This document shows positions 8,226-17,831 of a stretch of DNA of 64,000 nucleotides, piece after piece; position 1 is the first letter of the stretch; every line of letters starts with the position of its first letter. The notes under the pieces were generated by a model. The model saw nothing but the letters and a program-made list of their open reading frames with translations. It was not told where the DNA came from and searched no databases. The DNA comes from Comamonas_C sp026954015. Its GTDB lineage: Bacteria > Pseudomonadota > Gammaproteobacteria > Burkholderiales > Burkholderiaceae_C. Both the position numbers and the translations under genes were made by a program. Location: contig JAPSFS010000007.1 of assembly GCA_035063785.1 (NCBI GenBank), positions 124,001 to 188,000 of the forward strand. The letters are read 5' to 3'.

Positions 8226-8269
8226 GACGCCTGAGCTGGGGGCACTGGCCCAGGCGTCTTTTGTTTTTT
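8226..8269 (+). terminator. Rho-independent terminator after rpsO
   Basis: The arms GACGCCTG and CAGGCGTC are separated by a 17-nt loop and followed by TTTTGTTTTTT. It separates rpsO from pnp, allowing partial read-through as is known for this gene pair. Confidence 0.8.
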
Positions 8270-8297
8270 GCCAGGCTCGGACAGAGCGAAGCTGTGT

Positions 8298-8353
8298 CAT
8301 TCCAATCCTGCATTGGCTCTCAAATCAGGAGCTTGCAGCGCAGGTCTGGAATG
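8298..8353 (+). promoter_or_regulatory. Long stem-loop in the pnp leader
   Basis: CATTCCA (8298-8304) pairs with TGGAATG (8347-8353); a 2-nt internal mismatch is followed by CCTGC/GCAGG (8307-8311 / 8340-8344) and, inside, GCTC/GAGC. It lies 70-125 nt upstream of the pnp start. In E. coli, pnp mRNA has a leader hairpin cut by RNase III before PNPase represses itself; this is a plausible equivalent. Confidence 0.5.
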
Positions 8354-8382
8354 GCATCGCGATCTGTCTGATATTGAAAACC

Positions 8383-8417
8383 TTGCTGCACGAGCGGCAG
8401 CAGCTATTTTTATTAGA
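8383..8417. repeat. Comamonadaceae-type intergenic repeat, degenerate copy upstream of pnp
   Basis: TTGCTGCACGAGCGG followed by CAGCAGCTATTTTTATTAG shows the GCAGCTATTTTT end common to the copies at 34064, 38817 and 44818. The element ends just before the pnp start codon. Confidence 0.5.
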
Positions 8418-8424
8418 GTAAACG

Positions 8425-10662
8425 ATGACCATATTCAACAAGACGACCAAGACCTTCCAGTGGGGCCAGCACACGGTCACGATGGAAACCGGCGAGATCG
8501 CCCGCCAGGCCAGCGGCGCGGTGCTCGTGCGCATCGACGACACGGTGGTGCTCGCCACCGTCGTGGCGTCCAAGAATGCCAAGCCGGGGCAGGATTTCTT
8601 CCCGCTCACGGTCGATTACATCGAAAAGACCTACGCCGCCGGCAAGATTCCGGGCAACTTCTTCAAGCGCGAGGCCAAGCCGAGCGAGCATGAAACCCTC
8701 ACCAGCCGCCTGATCGACCGCCCGATCCGCCCGCTGTTTCCCGAGGGCTTCTACAACGAGGTGCACGTCGTCATCCACACCGTCTCGCTCAACCCCGAGG
8801 TGGACGCCGACATCGCCGCGCTGATCGCCACGAGCGCGGCGCTGGCCGTCTCCGGCATTCCGTTCAACGGCCCCATCGGCGCGGCGCGCGTGGGCTACAT
8901 CAACGGCGAATACGTGCTCAACCCGGGCCAGACGCAGCGCAAGAGCAGCCAGCTCGACCTGGTCGTCGCCGGCACCGAATCGGCCGTGCTGATGGTTGAA
9001 TCCGAAGCCGACCAGCTGCCCGAGGACGTCATGCTCGGCGCCGTGGTCTACGGCCACGAGCAGGGCAAGATCGCGATCAACGCGATCCACGAACTCGTGC
9101 GCGACGCGGGCAAACCCGTGTGGGACTGGCAGCCTGCCCCCAAGGACGAGGCGCTGATCGCCAAGGTGAACGCGCTGGGCGAAGAGAAGCTGCGCGCCGC
9201 CTACCACCACCGCAACAAGCAGGTGCGCACGCAGGCCTGCCGCGAGGCCTACGCCGCCGTCAAGGCGGGCCTGACCGAGCAGGGCGTGGCGTTCGACCCG
9301 GTGGGCGTGGACAACCTGCTGTTCGAACTTGAAGCGCGCATCGTGCGTTCGCAAATCCTCGCGGGCGAGCCGCGCATCGACGGCCGCGACACGCGCACCG
9401 TGCGCCCCATCGAAATCCGCACCGGCGTGCTGCCGCGCACCCACGGCTCGGCGCTGTTCACGCGCGGCGAGACGCAGGCGCTGGTACTCACCACGCTGGG
9501 CACCGAGCGCGACGCGCAGCGCATCGACGCGCTCGCGGGCGAGTACGAAGATCGCTTCCTGTTCCACTACAACATGCCTCCGTTCGCCACCGGCGAAGTG
9601 GGCCGCATGGGCTCGACCAAGCGCCGCGAGATCGGCCACGGGCGCCTGGCCAAGCGCGCGCTCATCGCCTGCCTGCCGGGCAAGGATGAATTCCCCTACA
9701 CCGTGCGCGTGGTCTCCGAGATCACCGAGTCGAACGGCTCCAGCTCCATGGCCTCGGTCTGCGGCGGGTGTCTCTCGCTCATGGACGCGGGCGTGCCGAT
9801 GAAGGCGCACGTGGCGGGCATCGCCATGGGCCTCATCAAGGAAGACAACAAGTTCGCGGTGCTCACTGACATCCTGGGCGACGAGGACCACCTCGGCGAC
9901 ATGGACTTCAAGGTCGCGGGCACGACGGCTGGCGTGACCGCGCTGCAGATGGACATCAAGATCCAGGGCATCACCAGGGAAATCATGCAGGTGGCGCTGG
10001 CGCAGGCCAAGGAAGCGCGCATGCACATCCTCGGCAAGATGCAGGAAGCGCTGGGCGGCGCCAAGGAGGAGATCTCCAGCTTCGCGCCCAAGCTCTACAC
10101 CATGAAGATCAACCCCGAGAAGATCCGCGACGTGATCGGCAAGGGCGGCGCCACCATCCGCCAGCTCACTGAGGAAACCGGCACGCAGATCAACATCGAG
10201 GAAGACGGCACCATCACCATCGCCAGCAACGACGCCGCCAAGGCCGATGACGCCAAGCGCCGCATCGAGGCGATCACGGCCGAGGCCGAGGTGGGGCAGG
10301 TCTACGAGGGCCCGGTCACCAAGATCCTGGACTTCGGCGCGCTCGTGAACATCCTGCCGGGCAAGGACGGCCTGCTGCACATCAGCCAGATCGCGCACGA
10401 GCGCGTGGAAAAGGTCAGCGACTACCTGCAGGAAGGCCAGATCGTCAAGGTCAAGGTGCTCGAAACCGACGACCGTGGCCGCATCAAGCTTTCGATGAAG
10501 GCGCTGCTGGAGCGCCCCGCGCGCGAGGACCGCCCCGAAGGCGACAATGGCGAACGCCATAGCCGCAACGGCGATCGCAACCACCGCCGCGAACGCGACT
10601 TCGACCGCGCGCCGCGCGACGAAGCCCCGCGCGATGACGGTGCCTCGCAGGGAGACGCCTGA
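8425..10662 (+). CDS. pnp: Polyribonucleotide nucleotidyltransferase (PNPase)
   Basis: 745 residues. PNPase is a trimeric phosphorolytic 3'-5' exoribonuclease for mRNA decay and small-RNA handling. Order: first RNase PH domain (from about residue 10, with FFPLTVDYIEKTYAAGKIPG), all-helical domain, second RNase PH domain (RTVRPIEIRTGVLPRTHGSA and FTRGETQAL), then KH (IRDVIGKGGATIRQLTEETG) and S1 (EGPVTKILDFGALVNILPGK). The last 40 residues are a disordered Arg/Asp/Glu-rich tail, possibly an RNA- or partner-binding extension. It follows rpsO with a terminator and a structured leader between them. Confidence 0.97.
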   Translation: MTIFNKTTKTFQWGQHTVTMETGEIARQASGAVLVRIDDTVVLATVVASKNAKPGQDFFPLTVDYIEKTYAAGKIPGNFFKREAKPSEHETLTSRLIDRPIRPLFPEGFYNEVHVVIHTVSLNPEVDADIAALIATSAALAVSGIPFNGPIGAARVGYINGEYVLNPGQTQRKSSQLDLVVAGTESAVLMVESEADQLPEDVMLGAVVYGHEQGKIAINAIHELVRDAGKPVWDWQPAPKDEALIAKVNALGEEKLRAAYHHRNKQVRTQACREAYAAVKAGLTEQGVAFDPVGVDNLLFELEARIVRSQILAGEPRIDGRDTRTVRPIEIRTGVLPRTHGSALFTRGETQALVLTTLGTERDAQRIDALAGEYEDRFLFHYNMPPFATGEVGRMGSTKRREIGHGRLAKRALIACLPGKDEFPYTVRVVSEITESNGSSSMASVCGGCLSLMDAGVPMKAHVAGIAMGLIKEDNKFAVLTDILGDEDHLGDMDFKVAGTTAGVTALQMDIKIQGITREIMQVALAQAKEARMHILGKMQEALGGAKEEISSFAPKLYTMKINPEKIRDVIGKGGATIRQLTEETGTQINIEEDGTITIASNDAAKADDAKRRIEAITAEAEVGQVYEGPVTKILDFGALVNILPGKDGLLHISQIAHERVEKVSDYLQEGQIVKVKVLETDDRGRIKLSMKALLERPAREDRPEGDNGERHSRNGDRNHRRERDFDRAPRDEAPRDDGASQGDA

Positions 10663-10732
10663 TTACTATGAAAATGAGTGCTGACGGCGCTTGCCTGGCA
10701 AGCGCTGGCGCCGTATTTCATGGAATGAATTG

Positions 10733-11740
10733 ATGACCGCATCGATGCGTGCCGTCGAAATCGCGGCGTTCGGCCCCGCAGAGAACCTGCGCCTGGGGGA
10801 ACGGCCCATGCCCGTGCCCGGCGAGGGTGAATTGCTGATCCGCGTGAGCGCGAGCGGCGTGAACCGCCCCGACGTGGTCCAGCGTCTGGGCCACTATCCG
10901 CCGCCGCCCGGCGCCTCCGATCTGCCGGGCCTGGAAGTGGCGGGCCAGATCGTGCGCGGTGACGCGGCCGCGATGGAGCAGGCGGGCCTGCGCGTGGGCG
11001 ACCGCGTCTGCGCTCTGGTCGCGGGTGGCGGCTACGCGGACCACTGCGTTGCGCCCGTCGCCCAGTGCCTGCCGGTGCCCGACGGCCTGTCCGACGTCGA
11101 GGCGGCCTCGCTGCCCGAAAACTATTACACCGTCTGGAGCAACGTCTTCGACCGTGGCCGGCTCGCCGCGGGCGAGACGCTGCTGGTGCAGGGCGGCAGC
11201 AGCGGCATCGGCGTCGCGGCGATCCAGTTGGCGCGCGCCAGGGGGGCCACGGTGCTCGCAACCGCGGGCAGCGACGAGAAGTGCGCCGCCTGCGTGCGGC
11301 TGGGCGCGGCGCGCGCCATCAACTACAAGACGCAGGATTTCGTCGCCGAAGTGCGCAGCCTCACGCAGGGGCGCGGCGCGGACGTGATCCTGGACATGGT
11401 CGCGGGCGACTACGTCGCGCGCGAGGTGCAGTGCCTGGCCGAGGACGGGCGCCTGGTCATCATCGCGGTGCAGGGCGGCGTCCAGGCGGAATTCAACGTC
11501 GGTCTGGTGCTGCGCCGGCGCCTGACCATCACGGGCTCGACGCTGCGCGTGCGCCCCGTGGCGTTCAAGGGTGCCATCGCCCGCGCGCTGCGCGAGCACG
11601 TCTGGCCGCTGTTGGAAAGCGGTGCCATCAAGCCCGTGGTCCACGCCACCTTTGCCGCCGCCGACGCGGCGCAGGCACACGCGCTGATGGAGTCGAACCG
11701 GCACATCGGCAAGATCGTTCTGACGTGGGGAACCCCATGA
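10733..11740 (+). CDS. NAD(P)H-quinone oxidoreductase, zinc-independent MDR family (PIG3-like)
   Basis: 335 residues. It belongs to the medium-chain dehydrogenase/reductase superfamily: an N-terminal GroES-like fold (GVNRPDVVQRLGHYPPPPGA, DLPGLEVAGQI) and a Rossmann domain with VQGGSSGIGVAAIQLA. The zinc ligands of alcohol dehydrogenases are absent, as in quinone oxidoreductases and PIG3. It probably reduces quinones with NADPH in the cytoplasm; the physiological substrate is unknown. The start MTASMRAVEI at 10733 was preferred to an upstream ATG at 10691 that adds a non-conserved Arg-rich stretch. The stop overlaps the tpiA start (ATGA), so the two are translationally coupled. Confidence 0.9.
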   Translation: MTASMRAVEIAAFGPAENLRLGERPMPVPGEGELLIRVSASGVNRPDVVQRLGHYPPPPGASDLPGLEVAGQIVRGDAAAMEQAGLRVGDRVCALVAGGGYADHCVAPVAQCLPVPDGLSDVEAASLPENYYTVWSNVFDRGRLAAGETLLVQGGSSGIGVAAIQLARARGATVLATAGSDEKCAACVRLGAARAINYKTQDFVAEVRSLTQGRGADVILDMVAGDYVAREVQCLAEDGRLVIIAVQGGVQAEFNVGLVLRRRLTITGSTLRVRPVAFKGAIARALREHVWPLLESGAIKPVVHATFAAADAAQAHALMESNRHIGKIVLTWGTP

Positions 11741-12495
11741 CGACACGCCAAAAATTCATCGCGGGCAACTGGAAGATGAACGCCAGTCTGCCGGCCAATG
11801 CGGCGCTGCTCGGCGCGCTGCTCGAGGGGCTGCGCCAGCAGCCCCCGGCGTGCGAGGTAGCGGTGGCCGTGCCCATGCCGTACCTCTCGCAAGTGCAGCA
11901 ACTGCTGGCGGGCAGCAGCGTGCGCCTGGGCGCGCAGGACGTCTCTGCACACGACGCGGGCGCCTACACTGGCGAAACCTCGGCCGCGATGCTGCGGGAC
12001 TTCGCCGTGCGCTACGCGCTCGTCGGCCATTCCGAACGCCGCCAGTACCACGGCGAAACCGATGCGCAGGTCGCGGCCAAGGCCGAGCGGCTGCTTGCCG
12101 CGGGCATCACGCCCATCGTGTGCGTGGGCGAAACGCTGGCCGAGCGCGAGGCTGGTGCCACCGATGCGGTCGTCGCGCGCCAGTTGGATGCGGTGGTGCA
12201 GTCGCTGGGCGCCGCGGCCGTGCAGGTCGTCGTCGCCTACGAGCCCGTCTGGGCCATAGGCACCGGGCGCACCGCCACGCCGCAGCAGGCGCAGCAGGTG
12301 CATGCGGTGCTGCGGGGCCGGCTCGCGGCCGCGCGGCCCGAGGCGGCGCGCGTGGCCATCCTCTACGGCGGCAGCATGAACGCCGCCAACGCCCCCGAAC
12401 TGCTCGCGCAGCCCGACATTGACGGCGGATTGATCGGCGGCGCATCGCTCAAGGCGCCCGATTTCCTCAAGATCATCGAGGCCGCGCGGGCGTGA
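11737..12495 (+). CDS. tpiA: Triose-phosphate isomerase
   Basis: 252 residues. TPI interconverts dihydroxyacetone phosphate and glyceraldehyde 3-phosphate. Catalytic residues are in place: Asn11 and Lys13 (AGNWKMN), His98 (GHSERR) and Glu169 (VVAYEPVWAIGTG). The phosphate-binding YGGSMNAAN and GGLIGGASL loops are near the C-terminus. The start overlaps the preceding stop by 4 bp. It precedes secG, the usual betaproteobacterial order tpiA-secG-tRNA-Leu-nuo. Confidence 0.97.
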   Translation: MTTRQKFIAGNWKMNASLPANAALLGALLEGLRQQPPACEVAVAVPMPYLSQVQQLLAGSSVRLGAQDVSAHDAGAYTGETSAAMLRDFAVRYALVGHSERRQYHGETDAQVAAKAERLLAAGITPIVCVGETLAEREAGATDAVVARQLDAVVQSLGAAAVQVVVAYEPVWAIGTGRTATPQQAQQVHAVLRGRLAAARPEAARVAILYGGSMNAANAPELLAQPDIDGGLIGGASLKAPDFLKIIEAARA

Positions 12496-12532
12496 TCCAC
12501 GCCCACGGCCCGCAAACCCAGGACACACTTTT

Positions 12533-12922
12533 ATGCATCTCCTGCTCAATATCGTCTTTGCCGTGCAAATGCTCGCCGCCATCGCGATGGTGGCGCTGAT
12601 CCTCGTGCAGCACGGCAAGGGCGCGGACATGGGCGCCGCGTTCGGCAGCGGCAGCGCCGGCAGCGTGTTCGGCTCCAGCGGCAGCGCCAATTTCCTCTCG
12701 CACACCACCGCGGTGCTGGCGACGGTCTTTTTGCTTGCCACGCTCACACTTGCGTATTTCGGCAACCAGCGGCCGGTGAACAACAGCGTCGGCAGCGTGC
12801 TTGAAACGCCGGCTGGCGCGGTAGCGCCCAAGCCCGCCGAGACGGCGCCGGCGGCGCCTGCCGCACCCGCGCCCGGCGCCGGCACCAGCGGCACCGGCAC
12901 GGACCAGATTCCCACCAAGTGA
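12533..12922 (+). CDS. secG: Preprotein translocase subunit SecG
   Basis: 129 residues. SecG is the small accessory subunit of the SecYEG channel. Two membrane helices (about residues 3-22 and 59-76) flank the conserved cytoplasmic loop HGKGADMGAAFGSGSAGSVF. The C-terminal 45 residues are an Ala/Pro-rich extension (APAAPAAPAPGAG), longer than in E. coli and typical of betaproteobacterial SecG. It is 37 bp after tpiA. Confidence 0.95.
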   Translation: MHLLLNIVFAVQMLAAIAMVALILVQHGKGADMGAAFGSGSAGSVFGSSGSANFLSHTTAVLATVFLLATLTLAYFGNQRPVNNSVGSVLETPAGAVAPKPAETAPAAPAAPAPGAGTSGTGTDQIPTK

Positions 12923-12933
12923 GCTTGCCCTGA

Positions 12934-12955
12934 CGCGGCGCAAAACGGCGCCGCG
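12934..12955 (+). terminator. Hairpin after secG without a T run
   Basis: CGCGGCGC and GCGCCGCG are perfect 8-bp arms around AAAACG, 12 bp after the secG stop. No T tract follows, so termination is uncertain. Confidence 0.4.
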
Positions 12956-12983
12956 CGAGGCCAGAGTCGGGGTGTTTACGGGT

Positions 12984-13055
12984 TAGAATTCCCCGTTGTC
13001 CGGACGCTTTTCATCGAACCCCGTTCGACCCTCTGGCAGTCCGGACGCCTACAAC
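12984..13055 (+). promoter_or_regulatory. Promoter and structured leader of tRNA-Leu / nuo region
   Basis: TAGAAT at 12984-12989 is a likely -10. GTCCGGACGC occurs twice (12998-13007 and 13039-13048); because its core TCCGGA is palindromic, GTTGT-CCGGAC can also pair with GTCCGG-(6 nt)-ACAAC. This may be the pre-tRNA leader fold. Confidence 0.4.
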
Positions 13056-13056
13056 A

Positions 13057-13141
13057 GCCGTCGTGGTGGAATTGGTAGACACGCTATCTTGAGGGGGTAG
13101 TGGCGAAAGCTGTGCGAGTTCGAGTCTCGCCGACGGCACCA
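13057..13141 (+). tRNA. tRNA-Leu (anticodon GAG), CCA encoded
   Basis: 85 nt, with the long variable arm of a class II tRNA. The acceptor arms GCCGTCG/CGACGGC are followed by A-CCA. The anticodon stem CTATC/GGTAG encloses TTGAGGG, giving GAG. It sits between secG and nuoA, a conserved position in many betaproteobacteria. Confidence 0.96.
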
Positions 13142-13208
13142 CATTCAGGGCTGCTCCCGTTGCTCTTCGTGAGGGCGGGAGCGGCCCCCGTGAGAAGTAG
13201 ATCGACCG

Positions 13209-13568
13209 ATGAACCTTGAAGCCTACCTCCCCGTACTCTTGTTCATCCTGGTCGGTCTGGCGATCGGCGTGATTCCGCTGGTGCTGGGGTACATCCTGGG
13301 CCCGAACCGTCCAGACCCCGCCAAGAATTCCCCTTACGAATGCGGTTTCGAGGCGTTTGACGACGCGCGCATGAAATTCGACGTGCGCTACTACCTCGTC
13401 GCCATCCTGTTCATCCTGTTCGACCTGGAAATCGCCTTCCTCTTCCCCTGGGCGGTCGCGCTCAAGCAGGTGGGGATGGCGGGGTTGGTCGCCGTGCTCG
13501 TGTTCCTGGGCATCCTCGTCGTCGGGTTCGTCTACGAGTGGAAAAAAGGCGCGCTGGATTGGGAATGA
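13209..13568 (+). CDS. nuoA: NADH-quinone oxidoreductase subunit A
   Basis: 119 residues with three membrane helices (about 8-30, 63-83 and 92-110). NuoA belongs to the membrane arm near the quinone site of complex I. Conserved segments are NRPDPAKNSPYECGFEAFDD and RYYLVAILFILFDLEIAFLF. It is the first gene of a complete fourteen-gene nuo operon, starting 67 bp after tRNA-Leu; no separate promoter stands out in this gap. Confidence 0.97.
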   Translation: MNLEAYLPVLLFILVGLAIGVIPLVLGYILGPNRPDPAKNSPYECGFEAFDDARMKFDVRYYLVAILFILFDLEIAFLFPWAVALKQVGMAGLVAVLVFLGILVVGFVYEWKKGALDWE

Positions 13569-13592
13569 ACGTGCGTCCGAGAGGTTATTGCG

Positions 13593-14072
13593 ATGATTGA
13601 AGGCGCGATGAAGGAAGGCTTCGTCACCATGAGCTATGACGCCGTGGTGAACTGGGCCAAGACGGGCTCCCTGTGGCCCATGACTTTCGGCCTCGCGTGT
13701 TGCGCGGTCGAAATGATGCACGCTGCGGCGGCGCGCTACGACCTGGCGCGCTTCGGCGCCGAGGTGTTTCGCGCAAGCCCCCGCCAGTCCGACCTGATGA
13801 TCGTCGCGGGCACGCTGTGCAACAAGATGGCGCCCGCGCTGCGCAAGGTCTACGACCAGATGGCCGAGCCGCGCTGGGTCATCTCCATGGGCTCGTGCGC
13901 CAACGGCGGCGGCTACTACCACTACAGCTATTCGGTGGTGCGCGGGTGCGACCGCATCGTGCCGGTGGACGTCTACGTGCCGGGCTGCCCGCCCACGGCC
14001 GAAGCGCTGATCTACGGCATCATCCAGTTGCAGCAGAAAATTCGCCGCACGCAAACCATAGCGCGCGCTTGA
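13593..14072 (+). CDS. nuoB: NADH-quinone oxidoreductase subunit B
   Basis: 159 residues. NuoB holds the terminal 4Fe-4S cluster N2, which passes electrons to quinone. The ligands are visible in LACCAVEMM (adjacent cysteines), MGSCANGGG and VPGCPPTAEAL. It lies 24 bp after nuoA and 12 bp before nuoC. It has the short N-terminus typical of betaproteobacteria. Confidence 0.97.
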   Translation: MIEGAMKEGFVTMSYDAVVNWAKTGSLWPMTFGLACCAVEMMHAAAARYDLARFGAEVFRASPRQSDLMIVAGTLCNKMAPALRKVYDQMAEPRWVISMGSCANGGGYYHYSYSVVRGCDRIVPVDVYVPGCPPTAEALIYGIIQLQQKIRRTQTIARA

Positions 14073-14084
14073 AGGGTCCAGAGC

Positions 14085-14726
14085 ATGACTGATGTGGCGA
14101 TCCGCCCCGAGGCGCTGCGCGACGCGATCGCGGCCGCGCTGGGCGAGAAGGCGAGCGCGGTGACACTCGCGCTGGGCGAGGTGACGGCCGTGGTGCCGGT
14201 AGCCAACTACCTGGCCGCCATGCAGGTGCTGCGCGACGCGCCCACGTGCAGGTTCGAGCAGCTGCTTGACCTGTGCGCGGTGGACTATTCGGCGTGGCGC
14301 GACACCGGCGCCGACGGCCCGCGTTTTGCGGTGGTCTCGCACCTGCTGTCGGTGTCGCTCAACCAGCGCGTGCGGGTCAGGGTGTACTGCCCCGACGACG
14401 ACTTCCCGGTGGTGCCGTCGGTGACGGCGCTCTGGAGTGGTGCCAACTGGTTCGAGCGTGAGGCGTTCGACCTCTTTGGCGTGGTTTTCGACGGCCACGA
14501 AGACCTGCGCCGCATCCTCACGGACTACGGGTTCATCGGCCATCCGTTCCGCAAGGATTTCCCGATTTCGGGCGAGGTGGAAATGCGCTACGACGAGCAG
14601 CAGCGCCGCGTGGTCTACGAGCCGGTCACGATCGAGCCGCGCGAGATCACGCCGCGCATCATCCGCGAAGAGCATTACGCAGGGCTCGATCGTGGTGACC
14701 AGTGGCTGGGCGGGGCGAACCAATAA
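14085..14726 (+). CDS. nuoC: NADH-quinone oxidoreductase subunit C
   Basis: 213 residues. NuoC is a peripheral-arm subunit without cofactors that packs on NuoD. The family signature WFEREAFDLFGVVFDGHEDL and the GHPFRKDFP motif are present. It is separate from NuoD here, unlike the fused NuoCD of E. coli. Its stop codon shares one base with the nuoD start (TAATG). Confidence 0.97.
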   Translation: MTDVAIRPEALRDAIAAALGEKASAVTLALGEVTAVVPVANYLAAMQVLRDAPTCRFEQLLDLCAVDYSAWRDTGADGPRFAVVSHLLSVSLNQRVRVRVYCPDDDFPVVPSVTALWSGANWFEREAFDLFGVVFDGHEDLRRILTDYGFIGHPFRKDFPISGEVEMRYDEQQRRVVYEPVTIEPREITPRIIREEHYAGLDRGDQWLGGANQ

Positions 14727-15979
14727 TGGCTGAAATCAAGAACTATTCGCTCAACTTTGGCCCGCAGCACCCGGCCGCGCACGGCGTGCTGCGCCTCGTG
14801 CTCGAGCTGGACGGCGAAGTCGTGCAGCGCGCCGACCCGCACGTCGGCCTGCTGCACCGCGCGACCGAGAAACTCGCCGAGACCAAGACCTACATCCAGG
14901 CACTGCCCTACATGGACCGGCTGGATTACGTCTCGATGATGTGCAACGAGCACGCCTATTGCCTCGCCATCGAGAAACTGCTGGGCTTGGAAGTACCGAT
15001 CCGCGCCAAGTACATCCGCGTGATGTTCTCCGAGATCACGCGCCTCTTGAACCACCTCATGTGGCTGGGTTCGCACGGCCACGACTGCGGCGCCTCGACC
15101 ATGCTGCTGTGGACCTTCCGCGAGCGTGAAGATCTCTTCGACATGTACGAGGCGGCCTCCGGCGCTCGCATGCACGCGGCGTATTTCCGCCCCGGTGGCG
15201 TGTACCGTGACCTGCCCGACACCATGCCGCAGTACAGGCAGAGCAAGGTCAAGAGCGCCAAGGCGATCGAGGAGCTCAACCGCAACCGCCAGGGCAGCCT
15301 GCTCGATTTCATCGACGATTTCACGCAGCGCTTCCCTGCCTGCGTGGACGACTATGAAGTGCTGCTCACCGAGAACCGCATCTGGAAGCAGCGCACCGTG
15401 GGGATCGGTGTGGTTTCCGCCGAGCGTGCGCTGAATCTGGGGCTCACCGGTCCCATGCTGCGTGGTTCGGGCATCGCGTGGGATCTGCGCAAGAAGCAGC
15501 CCTATGAGGTGTACGACCGCATGGACTTCGACGTGCCCGTCGGGGTCGCGGGCGACTGCTACGACCGCTACCTCGTGCGCGTGGAAGAGATGCGCCAGTC
15601 CAACCGCATCATCAAGCAGTGCGTCGACTGGTTGCGCGCGAATCCGGGGCCGGTGATCGTCGACAACTACAAGGTGGCCCCGCCGCCGCGCGAGCGCATG
15701 AAGACGGGCATGGAAGACCTGATCCACCACTTCAAGTTCTTCTCGGAAGGTTTTCGCATCCCCGAAGGCGAGGCCTACGCGGCGATCGAGCACCCCAAGG
15801 GCGAGTTCGGCATCTATCTGGTGAGCGACGGCGCCAACAAGCCGTACCGCCTCAAGATCCGTCCGCCGGGTTTTGCGCATCTGGCGGCGTTCGACGAGTT
15901 GGTGCGGGGCCACATGATCGCCGACGCGGTGGCGATCATCGGCACGCTGGATATCGTGTTCGGAGAAGTAGACCGATGA
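14726..15979 (+). CDS. nuoD: NADH-quinone oxidoreductase subunit D
   Basis: 417 residues. With NuoB it forms the quinone-binding pocket; the fold is that of NiFe hydrogenase large subunits without metal. NFGPQHPAAHGVLRLVLELD, HRATEKLAETKT, LPYMDRLDYVSMMCNEHAY (including the quinone-site Tyr) and DIVFGEVDR at the C-terminus are conserved. The ATG at 14726 gives the standard MAEIKNYSLNFG start; an upstream ATG at 14702 would overlap nuoC more and add non-conserved residues. It overlaps nuoE by 4 bp. Confidence 0.97.
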   Translation: MAEIKNYSLNFGPQHPAAHGVLRLVLELDGEVVQRADPHVGLLHRATEKLAETKTYIQALPYMDRLDYVSMMCNEHAYCLAIEKLLGLEVPIRAKYIRVMFSEITRLLNHLMWLGSHGHDCGASTMLLWTFREREDLFDMYEAASGARMHAAYFRPGGVYRDLPDTMPQYRQSKVKSAKAIEELNRNRQGSLLDFIDDFTQRFPACVDDYEVLLTENRIWKQRTVGIGVVSAERALNLGLTGPMLRGSGIAWDLRKKQPYEVYDRMDFDVPVGVAGDCYDRYLVRVEEMRQSNRIIKQCVDWLRANPGPVIVDNYKVAPPPRERMKTGMEDLIHHFKFFSEGFRIPEGEAYAAIEHPKGEFGIYLVSDGANKPYRLKIRPPGFAHLAAFDELVRGHMIADAVAIIGTLDIVFGEVDR

Positions 15980-16463
15980 TGACCGAAGCGACCAAGGAGC
16001 GGTTTGCCCGCGCGGTGGCCAAGTATCCGGCAGAGCAGCGGCGCTCCGCAGTGATGGCGTGCCTCGCGATCGTGCAGCAGGAACAGGGCTGGATCAGCCA
16101 GGAAAGCGAAGTGGAAGTGGCCGCCTACCTCGGCATGCCGCCGATCGCGGTGCACGAGATCACCACGTTCTACAACATGTACAACCAGAAGCCGGTGGGG
16201 CGCTACAAGCTCGCCGTCTGCACCAACCTGCCGTGCCAGTTGCGCGGCAGCCTGCAGGCCATGGAGCATCTGAAAGGCAAGCTCGGCATCGAGATGGGCG
16301 ACACGACCGAGGATGGCGCGTTCACCCTGCAGGAATGCGAGTGCCTCGGTGCCTGCGGCGACGCCCCGGTGATGCTGGTCAACGACCGCAGCATGTGCAG
16401 CTTCATGGACAACGGCAAGCTCGATGCGCTGATCGACGGCCTGCGCACCGCGGAGGACAAGGC

Positions 16464-16467
<4 letters not shown>
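15976..16467 (+). CDS. nuoE: NADH-quinone oxidoreductase subunit E
   Basis: 163 residues. NuoE has a thioredoxin-like fold and carries the 2Fe-2S cluster N1a. The four cysteines are in CTNLPCQLRGS and CECLGACGDAP. Two adjacent ATGs (15976, 15979) are possible; the first overlaps the nuoD stop as ATGA, which fits the coupling seen through this operon. Confidence 0.96.
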
Positions 16468-17816
<1,349 letters not shown>

Positions 17817-17831
17817 TCCCCGGAAGTACAT

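Noticed and set aside
8413..10584. A 723-codon open frame antisense to pnp
   Set aside because: Composition (Arg, Ala, Asp, His, Val) and position mirror the pnp codons; no signal of its own.
12934..12955. secG-distal hairpin as a certain terminator
   Set aside because: No T run follows; kept only as a low-confidence feature, since read-through to tRNA-Leu and nuoA is plausible.
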